From Acidobacteriota bacterium (GTDB taxonomy: Bacteria > Acidobacteriota > Terriglobia > UBA7540), in NCBI GenBank assembly GCA_003165615.1, contig PLWR01000411.1:1-6296 (forward strand): 6,296 nucleotides of DNA, in the 5' to 3' direction. The notes under the pieces were generated by a model, which did not search any database, had not been told where the DNA came from, and was given only the letters and a program-made list of their open reading frames with translations. Shown in pieces: positions 1 through 6,204 of the stretch. The position numbers and the translations under genes were made by a program. Position 1 is the first letter of the stretch. Every line of letters begins with the position of its first letter.

Positions 1-843
1 GATTTGCCCAGTTTCAATGAGCACATTCGCAAGGACCCGCAATTCTACGCCGCCTCGGGTGAGCAGCTTTTGGGTCTGTACAAGCATTACACGGATCAGA
101 TGTACGCCAAGCTTCCGCAACTGTTCGGCCGTCTGCCCAAGAACAAACTGGAGGTGGCGCCCATGGAGGCATTCCGCGCGGCGAATGCCGTCCCCGCCGA
201 TTACTCGATTGGCGCCGGTGACGGCTCGCGACCCGGGCGCATCAACGTCAACGAATACGACCCGAGCCATCGCCTGCTGCTCAATGTGGAGGCCATCGCT
301 TACCATGAAGGCATCCCCGGCCACCATCTGCAGTTTTCGATTGCCCAGGAGCAAACGGACCTGCCGCCCTTCCGCCGGTTCGCTTCTTATAACGCCTACT
401 CTGAGGGTTGGGCATTTTACGCGGAGCGGTTGGGTAAGGAAGTGGGCTTCTACCAGGACCCTGATAGTGAATACGGGCGACTGGAAAATGAAATGTGGCG
501 CTCCGTCCGCCTGGTGGTGGATACCGGCGTTCACGTCCGACACTGGTCGCGCCAGCAGATGGTGGATTATTTCCGCCAGCACACCGCGCTCGACCAGCCC
601 ATGATTGAAAACGAGGTGGACCGCTACATCGCGTGGCCGGGTCAGGCCCTGGCCTATAAGCTCGGGCAGATGAAAATTATTGAGCTGCGCGAGCGCGCCC
701 GGCAGCAACTCGGCGAACGCTTTGATTTGCGCGCCTTCCACGATGCGCTGCTCGCCGATGGGCCCCTGCCCCTCGATGTGCTGGAGGCGAACATGAACCG
801 GTGGATTGCGGCGCAAAAAGGAGCGGCGGTGCCACCCCCATAG
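1..843 (+). CDS. DUF885 family putative metallohydrolase, C-terminal part (5' truncated)
   Basis: The reading frame is open from base 1 and ends at TAG 841-843, giving 280 residues. No credible start is visible (TTG at 4-6 is simply in frame), so the N-terminal half lies outside the window. DUF885 (PF05960) proteins are usually about 550-620 residues long. The diagnostic motif is HEGIPGHH at bases 304-327, a metal-binding histidine/glutamate cluster resembling zinc peptidases. It is followed by the family's second conserved block, SEGWAFYAE, at about 400-426, whose glutamate could be a further metal ligand. The C-terminal part (RYIAWPGQALAYKLGQ, about bases 622-669) is also typical of the family. 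Many members are annotated as secreted or periplasmic lipoproteins, but the N-terminus that would show this is missing. The substrate is unknown; peptidase activity is inferred from the motif. The gene converges on the exporter operon and shows no evident functional link to it. Confidence 0.88.
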   Translation, partial: DLPSFNEHIRKDPQFYAASGEQLLGLYKHYTDQMYAKLPQLFGRLPKNKLEVAPMEAFRAANAVPADYSIGAGDGSRPGRINVNEYDPSHRLLLNVEAIAYHEGIPGHHLQFSIAQEQTDLPPFRRFASYNAYSEGWAFYAERLGKEVGFYQDPDSEYGRLENEMWRSVRLVVDTGVHVRHWSRQQMVDYFRQHTALDQPMIENEVDRYIAWPGQALAYKLGQMKIIELRERARQQLGERFDLRAFHDALLADGPLPLDVLEANMNRWIAAQKGAAVPPP

Positions 844-903
844 AACAGTTCAGCGCGACACCTCTCTTACGGCCCACTCCCCATGTCCGAAGAGCCTTCC
901 AAC
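844..903. other. Convergent intergenic gap without a recognisable terminator
   Basis: These 60 bases separate the TAG of the DUF885 gene from the TAA (904-906, minus strand) of the last exporter gene. I looked for a GC-rich hairpin followed by a T-run on either strand and found only a 4-bp stem (GAAG/CTTC near 890-900) with no T-tract. Transcription from either side therefore has no obvious intrinsic stop here. Confidence 0.5.
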
Positions 904-2052
904 TTATTCCAGTGACTTGTGGAAGCGCAGAACGCTGATGGTCAGCAAGAGAAAGGCAATGGCGGCAAGGGCGGCGATCTCGGGCCAAAGCACGTCGAAA
1001 CCCGACCCTTTCAGGTAGACGCTGCGCAGAATCACCATGATGTGGCGCAGGGGGTTGGCGTAACTCATTTTCTGAAGCAGGGGCGGCATGCTGGCGATGG
1101 GAGTGCCGAAGCCGGAGAGCGTGATCATCGGCATGGTGAAGAAGAAGGAAGCGATCATCGCCTGTTGCTGGTTCTTGGAGACGGTGGAAAGAAACAACCC
1201 CAGGCCCAGCGCCGCGAGGATGAATGCCACCAGCCCGACGGCCAGCACCCCCAGGTTTCCGCGGAAGGGCACCCCGAACCAGAATGTTCCCACCAGGGCA
1301 ATCAGCGTGGCGTCAACGCAGCCGACCAGGAAAAAAGGAATGGTCTTTCCCAGAATAAATTCCCAACGGCGAATGGGAGTGACCATGATCTGCTCGAGCG
1401 TCCCAATCTCACGTTCACGCACCACGGCGAAGGCGGTGAGCATCATGACCAGGATCAACATGACGTTGCCGATGACTCCGGGAACGAAATACCATTGGCT
1501 TTCCAGCCCCTCGTTGAACCATGGCCGAACCTCCAGGTCAACTTGCGGCAGCGACGAGATCAGTTGGGGAGATGTGCGCTGCATCCGGTCGAGTTGGTAG
1601 TCACGGCTGAACTGGGCGCCAATCTGGTTGAAATAGCCCAGCGCCACCAGCGCGGTGTTGGAGTTGGAACAATCCGCCAGCACCTGCACGGTGGCTCCCT
1701 GGCCATTGCGGAGGCGCTCAGCGAAGCCGGAGTCGATTTCCATCGCCGTCAGAATATCGCCGCGGTCAAGGCCGTCGCGAAGGTCCGCGGGCCGGGCGGC
1801 ATACTGAATCAAATGAAAATAACGGCTGGCGGTAAAGTGCGCCACCAGCTCGCGGCTCTCCTGGGTATTGTCACGGTCAAGCACCGCCAGCGTGACGTTC
1901 TTCACATCCAGGGTGGCCGCGTACCCAAACACCAGCATTTGGATCAGCGGCGGGCCGAAGAGCAGCCAGCGCATTTGCGGGGCCCGCAGGGTTTGAATGA
2001 ATTCCTTCTTCACCATGTGGCCGATGCGTCGGAATGCGGACATCAAATTCAT
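904..2052 (-). CDS. ABC-2 type exporter permease 2 (YbhR-like)
   Basis: This is a 382-residue inner-membrane permease, half of the predicted heterodimeric channel. By eye, a first membrane helix at residues 28-47 is followed by a large extracytoplasmic domain (about 50-185, with DCSNSNTA at 127-134). Five hydrophobic segments follow, at about 188-211, 236-259, 268-290, 298-317 and 356-376. The cytoplasmic loop REREIGTLEQIMVTP (212-226) is the conserved ABC-2 coupling motif after the second helix. Length and architecture fit YbhR/YbhS/YhhJ proteins (about 370-380 residues). The frame stays open upstream to an ATG at 2562, but that extension is low-complexity sequence antisense-free of family homology and runs through permease 1. 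The start at 2052 gives an ATGA overlap with the previous stop and has AAGAGG five bases upstream. A second ATG at 2043 is also in frame. It is the last gene of the operon. The exported substrate cannot be read from the sequence. Confidence 0.93.
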   Translation of the reverse strand: MNLMSAFRRIGHMVKKEFIQTLRAPQMRWLLFGPPLIQMLVFGYAATLDVKNVTLAVLDRDNTQESRELVAHFTASRYFHLIQYAARPADLRDGLDRGDILTAMEIDSGFAERLRNGQGATVQVLADCSNSNTALVALGYFNQIGAQFSRDYQLDRMQRTSPQLISSLPQVDLEVRPWFNEGLESQWYFVPGVIGNVMLILVMMLTAFAVVREREIGTLEQIMVTPIRRWEFILGKTIPFFLVGCVDATLIALVGTFWFGVPFRGNLGVLAVGLVAFILAALGLGLFLSTVSKNQQQAMIASFFFTMPMITLSGFGTPIASMPPLLQKMSYANPLRHIMVILRSVYLKGSGFDVLWPEIAALAAIAFLLLTISVLRFHKSLE

Positions 2053-3182
2053 TCCAGCCTCTTCTGAAACGCGCGCGTGGCCCGGATGATCAGCAGCGTG
2101 GCGATAATCCCCAGGGCCAGGATATCTCCCGCCAGCAGGCGCACCGGCGTGCCTTTGAGAAAAACATTCCGCAGGATGGAAACGTAATAACGCGCCGGCA
2201 GGATGCGGGTGATCCACTGCACCACCACCGGCATCTGATCGATGGGAAAAATGAAACCGGATAGAAGAAAGGTGGGCAACAGCGTCACCAGCAGCGCCAT
2301 CTGGCTGGCTCCGAGCTGCGACTTGGACGTGACGGAGAATAGATATCCCAGCGACAGCACCACAATCAGGAACAGCGCCGAGCAGGCAAACAGCACCGTC
2401 CAGCTTCCCCGGAAGGGAACGCCAAACCACCACACCGCCGCGCCCGCGCACAGCGCCGTATCCATCATCCCGATAACAAAATAGGGAATCAGCTTTCCGG
2501 TCTGAATTTCCAGCTTGGCCACGGGGGTGGCGATGAGCTGTTCCATCGTGCCGCGCTCCCACTCCCGCGCGATGGTCAGCGAGGTCAGGAATGCGCCCAC
2601 CACCGCCATCACCATGGCCACCACGCCGGGCACAATATTGGCCATGCTTTCCAGATCTTCATTGAACCATGTGCGCGGCTGGAAGGTGACGTTGGGAGCC
2701 ACGGGCGGCAGGCCGTGGCGCTGCTGCCAGTCAATCTGCACATCCTGTGAGTAGGCTTGCACGATGCCGAGCGCGTAACCCATGCCGATGCTGGCGGTGT
2801 TGCTGTCGCTGGCATCGAGCAACGCCTGCACCTGGGCGTGCCCGTGAGAATGGAGTTCTTCGGAAAATTGCTGCGGCACCACCACGGCCACCGTGCAGGC
2901 GCCGTGGTCAATCTGCTGGATGACGTCGCGATAGTTTTCCGCCACGTGCACGATATTGAAATATTCCGTGGCTTGGAAACGCTTCAGCAGATCCTGGCTG
3001 GTCTGGGTTGCGTCGCGGTCGTAGACGCAGAGGGGAATGTGCTTGATGTCCAGATTCACGCCGTAGCCGTAAATGATGAGCTGCACCAGTGGCATGGCGA
3101 AGATCACCAGCAGGCTGAGAGGATCGCGCCAGATTTGGATGACCTCCTTGCGCAGGATGGCGAAGGTGCGGCGCAGATTCAT
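2049..3182 (-). CDS. ABC-2 type exporter permease 1 (YbhS-like)
   Basis: This is a 377-residue inner-membrane permease, the same length as I recall for E. coli YbhS. It has a first helix at about 22-41, an extracytoplasmic domain at about 45-180 (DASDSNTA at 123-130) and hydrophobic segments at about 182-204, 230-253, 263-284, 294-312 and 350-367. The ABC-2 loop REWERGTMEQLIATP is at 206-220, and LLSGFIFPIDQMP (306-318) is typical of drug-type ABC-2 permeases. It is clearly paralogous to permease 2: both have WFNE-x-LES before the second helix, FGVPFRG near 255 and LR-x-V-x-LKG near 340. The ATG at 3182-3180 overlaps the TGA of ATPase 2 (ATGA) and has GGGGAG six bases upstream (3194-3189). 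Its own TGA (2051-2049) overlaps the next start in the same way. Inferred role: one half of the translocation pathway. Confidence 0.94.
   Translation of the reverse strand: MNLRRTFAILRKEVIQIWRDPLSLLVIFAMPLVQLIIYGYGVNLDIKHIPLCVYDRDATQTSQDLLKRFQATEYFNIVHVAENYRDVIQQIDHGACTVAVVVPQQFSEELHSHGHAQVQALLDASDSNTASIGMGYALGIVQAYSQDVQIDWQQRHGLPPVAPNVTFQPRTWFNEDLESMANIVPGVVAMVMAVVGAFLTSLTIAREWERGTMEQLIATPVAKLEIQTGKLIPYFVIGMMDTALCAGAAVWWFGVPFRGSWTVLFACSALFLIVVLSLGYLFSVTSKSQLGASQMALLVTLLPTFLLSGFIFPIDQMPVVVQWITRILPARYYVSILRNVFLKGTPVRLLAGDILALGIIATLLIIRATRAFQKRLE
2058..2063 (-). promoter_or_regulatory. Ribosome binding site of permease 2
   Basis: AAGAGG on the minus strand lies five bases before the ATG at 2052-2050, inside the end of the permease 1 gene. 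It decides the start: it supports MNLMSAF as the N-terminus rather than the much longer open frame beginning at 2562 or the internal ATG at 2043. Confidence 0.7.
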
Positions 3183-4135
3183 GCGGCTCTCCCCGGTTTG
3201 GATTCACGCCCGGACGTCAGATTCACGAAGACGTCCTCAAGGCTGGGCTGAATCTGTTCGAGCCTTCCCACCTTCACGCCGCGGGCCTCCAGGGCAGTGC
3301 GGATTCCGGGCAGCGCCGCCTGGGCATCGGCCACCGCCGCATGGAGGCTGCTGCCAAACACTGCCGCGTCAAGCACACCCGGTGCCTGGGTCAACGCTTC
3401 GAGGCCCGGACCCAGCGGCTCACATTCCACCAATAGGATCTGGCCCTTCATGGATTGCGTCTTCAGTTCCGTGGGCGTGCCCATGGCCACAATGCGCCCG
3501 CGATCGATCAGCACCAGGCGATTGCAGTATTCCGCCTCGTCCATGTAGTGCGTGGTCACAAATACCGTGATGCCCTCACTCACCATCTGTTGGATCAATT
3601 CCCAGAATTGCCGGCGGGAGACGGGATCAACGCCCGAAGTCGGCTCATCAAGAAAGACGATGGGGGGACGGTGCAGCACCGCGCACCCGAGTGCCAACCG
3701 TTGCTTCCAGCCGGCGGCCAAATCGCGCGTGGGGGTTTGCTCGCGGCCTTCCAGCCCTGCCATGTGCAGCGCCCAGGCCAAACGCTCGGGAAGAACTTTG
3801 GCGGGAACACTGTATAGACCGGCAAAAAAGCGGAGGTTCTCGATAACCCTCAAATCGTTGTAGAGGGAAAACTTCTGCGACATATAGCCGATTTGCTGGC
3901 GTACTGCTTCAGGTTCCTTTGCCACGTCAACTCCTGCAACCCGCGCAAGGCCGGATGTGGGCCGCAGCAGGCCACAGAGAATGCGAATCGTTGTGGACTT
4001 GCCCGCGCCGTTGGGGCCGAGGAAGCCGAAGATCTCGCCGCGGTGCGCCTGGAAGTTGATGCTGTCCACCGCCACAAAGGCGCCGAAGCGCTTGGTCAGG
4101 TTTTCGACTACCACGGTGGTTTCGCTTCCAATCAT
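3179..4135 (-). CDS. ABC transporter ATP-binding protein 2 (like the C-terminal half of YbhF)
   Basis: This 318-residue cytoplasmic ATPase would energise the two downstream permeases. Visible motifs are Walker A GPNGAGKST (40-48), Q-loop Gln87 in YMSQKFSLY, Walker B IVFLDE (159-164), D-loop SGVDP and switch His196 in TTHYMDEAE. The signature motif is degenerate: LAAGW (139-143) replaces the usual LSGGQ. The C-terminal half of E. coli YbhF likewise has a degenerate signature (LPLGF, as I recall it), so this looks like a family trait rather than damage. A C-terminal extension (about 230-308, ending in PSLEDVFVNLT) resembles the accessory domain of drug-export ATPases. The ATG at 4135-4133 overlaps the ATPase 1 stop (ATGA), with GGGGAG 11 bases upstream. 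The TGA at 3181-3179 overlaps the permease 1 start. Family assignment is secure; the substrate is unknown. Confidence 0.95.
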   Translation of the reverse strand: MIGSETTVVVENLTKRFGAFVAVDSINFQAHRGEIFGFLGPNGAGKSTTIRILCGLLRPTSGLARVAGVDVAKEPEAVRQQIGYMSQKFSLYNDLRVIENLRFFAGLYSVPAKVLPERLAWALHMAGLEGREQTPTRDLAAGWKQRLALGCAVLHRPPIVFLDEPTSGVDPVSRRQFWELIQQMVSEGITVFVTTHYMDEAEYCNRLVLIDRGRIVAMGTPTELKTQSMKGQILLVECEPLGPGLEALTQAPGVLDAAVFGSSLHAAVADAQAALPGIRTALEARGVKVGRLEQIQPSLEDVFVNLTSGRESKPGRAA

Positions 4136-5088
4136 GAAGCTTTCGTCTCCCCGGCAGCTTCCGGCTCGCTTTCGACGGCCGATACAAACAAGTCCTCAAT
4201 CGTTGCCGCTACGGGCTGGATGGAATCGTAAACAACGCCGGCGGAGTCCAGCCGCGCGCGCAAATCCGGCAGCCGGCGGGCGGCTTCGTCCACGAACAGA
4301 TGGACTCGGTCGCCCACCAGCAACGCGCTGCGCACGCCGGGGGCGCCCGTGAGCGCCGCGCGCGCCTGCACCGGTTGCGCCGCGTGTACGGCCAGAATCT
4401 CGCCGGGAAATTTCTTCTTCAGTTCCTCTGGCCGATCGCAGAAAAGCATTCGTCCGCGATGGAGCAACCCGACGCGATGACACCGCTCGGCTTCGTCAAG
4501 GTACGACGTGGAAGCGAGAATCGCCACGCCCTCCGCCACCAATGTATACAGTATCCGCCAGAAGTCGCGTCGCGAAACCGGATCGACGCCATTGGTCGGC
4601 TCATCGAGCAGCAGCACTTTCGGCGTATGAATCAGCGCGCAGACCAGGCCAAGCTTTTGTTTCATCCCACCGGATAGGTTTCCGGCAAGGCGGCTGCGGA
4701 AATCACTGAGCCCCGCTGCTGCCAGCAATTCCTGGGAGCGTTGCACACGATGTTTGCGGCGCACCCCAAAGAGGTCGGCATAAAACCGGATGTTTTCGTC
4801 GACCGTCAAATCTTCGTAAAGTCCGAATCGCTGTGACATGTAACTCAGAAGAGATTTCGCGCCTTCCGGGTCACGCACCACGTTGCAGCCGGCAATCGTC
4901 GCTGCGCCTGAATCCGCGTCCATCACCCCCGCCAGCATTCGCAGCGTGGTGGTTTTCCCGGCGCCGTCCGGGCCGACCAATCCGAAGATCTCTCCCGCGT
5001 TCACTTCAAAGCTCAGCCCGTCGACGGCGCGCACTTCGCCGAAATGCTTGCTCAGGGAGGAAACGGTGATGGCAGGAGAAGAGTTCAT
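4132..5088 (-). CDS. ABC transporter ATP-binding protein 1 (like the N-terminal half of YbhF)
   Basis: This is the partner ATPase, 318 residues from the ATG at 5088, the same length as ATPase 2. Motifs are Walker A GPDGAGKTT (39-47), Q-loop Gln86 in YMSQRFGLY, canonical signature LSGGM (138-142), Walker B VLLLDE (158-163) and D-loop NGVDP. The switch (H-loop) histidine is missing: STSYLDEAE puts Ser195 in its place, and the N-terminal half of YbhF also reads TSYLDEAE. Each motif sits exactly one residue before its counterpart in ATPase 2. A C-terminal domain spans about 230-305. Start choice: ATG 5088 gives MNSSPAITV, which resembles the YbhF N-terminus, and lies 10 bases after the hlyD stop. 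An in-frame ATG at 5121 would add 11 residues and overlap hlyD by 23 bases. Neither has a convincing Shine-Dalgarno sequence, so the start is not settled. The TGA at 4134-4132 overlaps the ATPase 2 start. Confidence 0.94.
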   Translation of the reverse strand: MNSSPAITVSSLSKHFGEVRAVDGLSFEVNAGEIFGLVGPDGAGKTTTLRMLAGVMDADSGAATIAGCNVVRDPEGAKSLLSYMSQRFGLYEDLTVDENIRFYADLFGVRRKHRVQRSQELLAAAGLSDFRSRLAGNLSGGMKQKLGLVCALIHTPKVLLLDEPTNGVDPVSRRDFWRILYTLVAEGVAILASTSYLDEAERCHRVGLLHRGRMLFCDRPEELKKKFPGEILAVHAAQPVQARAALTGAPGVRSALLVGDRVHLFVDEAARRLPDLRARLDSAGVVYDSIQPVAATIEDLFVSAVESEPEAAGETKAS

Positions 5089-5098
5089 CGTGTTCTGG

Positions 5099-6085
5099 CT
5101 ACTGGAATCTAATCTCGACATCCGCCGGCATTCCCGGCTTCAATTCATGACGGGGATTATCCATGTCCACTTTGAGTCGATAGACCAGGGTCACGCGTTC
5201 CTTTTCGGTCTGCACGCTCTTGGGAGTGAATTCTGCTTCGGAGGAAATGAAGGAGACGCGCCCCGCATAAGTCTTGTCAGGAAACGAATCGGTGTGAACG
5301 TTGACGACTTGGCCCAGCTTGACCTTTCCCAGGTCCGTCTCCGGCACGTACACACGGACCCACAGGTGGTCCAGGTCAGCGAGGGTTACGATGGGCGTGC
5401 CGGGCGAGACGACCTCTCCCAACTCCGCCTGCCGCACCAGCACCACTCCGTCAAAGGGCGCGCGCAGCACGGTGTATCTCAGCCGGATGCGGGACATGTC
5501 GACCACCTGGCTGGCTTGGTGAACATTGGCGCGGTCAACTGCCAGTTCTTCTTTGCGCGTTCCTTCCACTAGTTCGCTATAAACTTGCTGCGCACGCTCA
5601 TAGGTATCCTGCGCCCGGGTGACATTGGTGGCGGCCAGGTCGCGCGTCTGCCCCGGGATTTCGTCCTTTTCGTATAGCGCCTGGTAACGCGCGTAATCCT
5701 TTTCTTTCTGCTCGAGGTCCGCCTGCGCGTCGAGCATCGCGAGCTTGGCGGCCTCGACGTCCTGCGTCCGGCTGCCCGCCAGCGCCAGGGTGAGTTGCCG
5801 GTTGCGCGCGCGAACCGCCGCATCGTCCACCGCTACCTGTTGCCGGTAGTCATCGTTGTCAATCCGCGCCAGCAGATCGCCGGCTTTCATCGCCATGCCC
5901 TCATCCGCGGGCAGATCGATAACGCGGCCGGTGACCTTGAAGCTTACCAGGCTCTCGTGCGCTTCAATGTTCCCCGAGAGCTTGAGCATGTTTTCGGCGG
6001 GGGCCTTGCGGAACCACTCCGGATGGAAATAGACAACCGTCCCGCCAATCGCCAATAGGACCAAAAGTGGGATCACGCGTTTCAT
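5099..6085 (-). CDS. HlyD-family periplasmic adaptor / membrane-fusion protein (YbhG-like)
   Basis: This 328-residue protein would bridge the inner-membrane ABC exporter to an outer-membrane channel. Residues 1-20 form a basic-then-hydrophobic signal anchor (MKRVIPLLVLLAIGG...) with no lipobox cysteine, so it is probably anchored in the inner membrane facing the periplasm. The first half of the biotinyl-lipoyl domain is at about 35-78 (GRVIDLPADEGMAMKAGDLL). A long charged, Ala/Gln-rich coiled-coil hairpin covers about 80-200. The second lipoyl half is at about 203-236 (LRAPFDGVV), followed by a beta-barrel domain with LWVRVYVPETDLGKV (241-255) and FTPKSVQT (286-293), a block shared with YbhG. 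It ends in KPGMPADVEI. The ATG at 6085 has AGAGGT nine bases upstream, which fixes the start. It is the first gene of the operon, ending in TAG (5101-5099). A substrate cannot be inferred. Confidence 0.95.
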   Translation of the reverse strand: MKRVIPLLVLLAIGGTVVYFHPEWFRKAPAENMLKLSGNIEAHESLVSFKVTGRVIDLPADEGMAMKAGDLLARIDNDDYRQQVAVDDAAVRARNRQLTLALAGSRTQDVEAAKLAMLDAQADLEQKEKDYARYQALYEKDEIPGQTRDLAATNVTRAQDTYERAQQVYSELVEGTRKEELAVDRANVHQASQVVDMSRIRLRYTVLRAPFDGVVLVRQAELGEVVSPGTPIVTLADLDHLWVRVYVPETDLGKVKLGQVVNVHTDSFPDKTYAGRVSFISSEAEFTPKSVQTEKERVTLVYRLKVDMDNPRHELKPGMPADVEIRFQ

Positions 6086-6094
6086 GACTCATCA

Positions 6095-6100
6095 ACCTCT
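6095..6100 (-). promoter_or_regulatory. Ribosome binding site of the HlyD-family gene
   Basis: AGAGGT on the minus strand is nine bases before the ATG at 6085-6083. It supports that start, which also yields a complete signal anchor. Confidence 0.6.
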
Positions 6101-6132
6101 TTGTCCAGATTCTTGCTTATTACTTACGACCA

Positions 6133-6195
6133 ACTATTTACTATTAACTATTTACTATCAACTATCGACTGCCTACTGCCTACTGCCTACTGCCT
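6133..6195. repeat. Heptanucleotide tandem repeat, nine units in two blocks
   Basis: On the plus strand, nine consecutive 7-base units in perfect register each begin with ACT. Five are ACTAT-type: ACTATTT (6133), ACTATTA (6140), ACTATTT (6147), ACTATCA (6154) and ACTATCG (6161). Four identical ACTGCCT copies follow, starting at 6168, 6175, 6182 and 6189. The flank at 6122-6128 (ACTTACG) may be a decayed unit out of register. Similar seven-base arrays are known in cyanobacteria (STRR) and, from memory, in acidobacterial intergenic regions. The function here is unknown; slippage could change the spacing between the upstream gene and hlyD. Confidence 0.85.
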
Positions 6196-6204
6196 TCTTA
6201 CCCC

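Larger units (their letters stand above)
6086..6204 (-). other. Non-coding spacer / leader upstream of the exporter operon
   Basis: These 119 bases lie between the TGA of the partial upstream gene (6207-6205) and the hlyD start. It is the only sizeable non-coding stretch in the window and is clearly more AT-rich than the genes, especially at 6110-6167. It holds the heptanucleotide array and the hlyD ribosome binding site. TTGATA occurs on the minus strand near 6157-6162 within the repeat, but I could not pair it with a good -10 box at normal spacing, so no promoter is called. No terminator hairpin is obvious after the upstream gene. The operon could have its own promoter here or be read through from upstream. 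Confidence 0.6.

Noticed and set aside
919..2067. Long plus-strand open frame (382 codons) exactly antisense to permease 2
   Set aside because: Its product is rich in His, Gln, Gly and Glu with no recognisable domain, while the minus strand encodes a clear ABC-2 permease. Long antisense frames are common in GC-rich genes.
2053..2562. Upstream in-frame extension of permease 2 to an ATG at 2562
   Set aside because: The added 170 residues are an out-of-frame reading of permease 1 with no family similarity. The ATGA overlap and the Shine-Dalgarno sequence at 2058-2063 support the start at 2052.
2757..3251. Plus-strand open frame of 164 codons antisense to permease 1 and the ATPase 2 end
   Set aside because: His/Val/Asp-rich translation without motifs, fully overlapped by convincingly identified genes in the opposite direction.
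3179..4135. ATPase 2 as a decayed pseudogene because of its LAAGW signature
   Set aside because: All other ATPase motifs are intact, the frame is complete and tightly coupled to its neighbours, and the C half of YbhF also has a degenerate signature.
4883..5572. Plus-strand open frame of 229 codons spanning the ATPase 1/hlyD junction
   Set aside because: It crosses two genes with clear motifs on the other strand and its translation shows no recognisable domain, so it is a shadow frame.
6133..6195. CRISPR array or phage attachment site
   Set aside because: Units are only seven bases with no spacers, and there are no cas, integrase or tRNA genes nearby.
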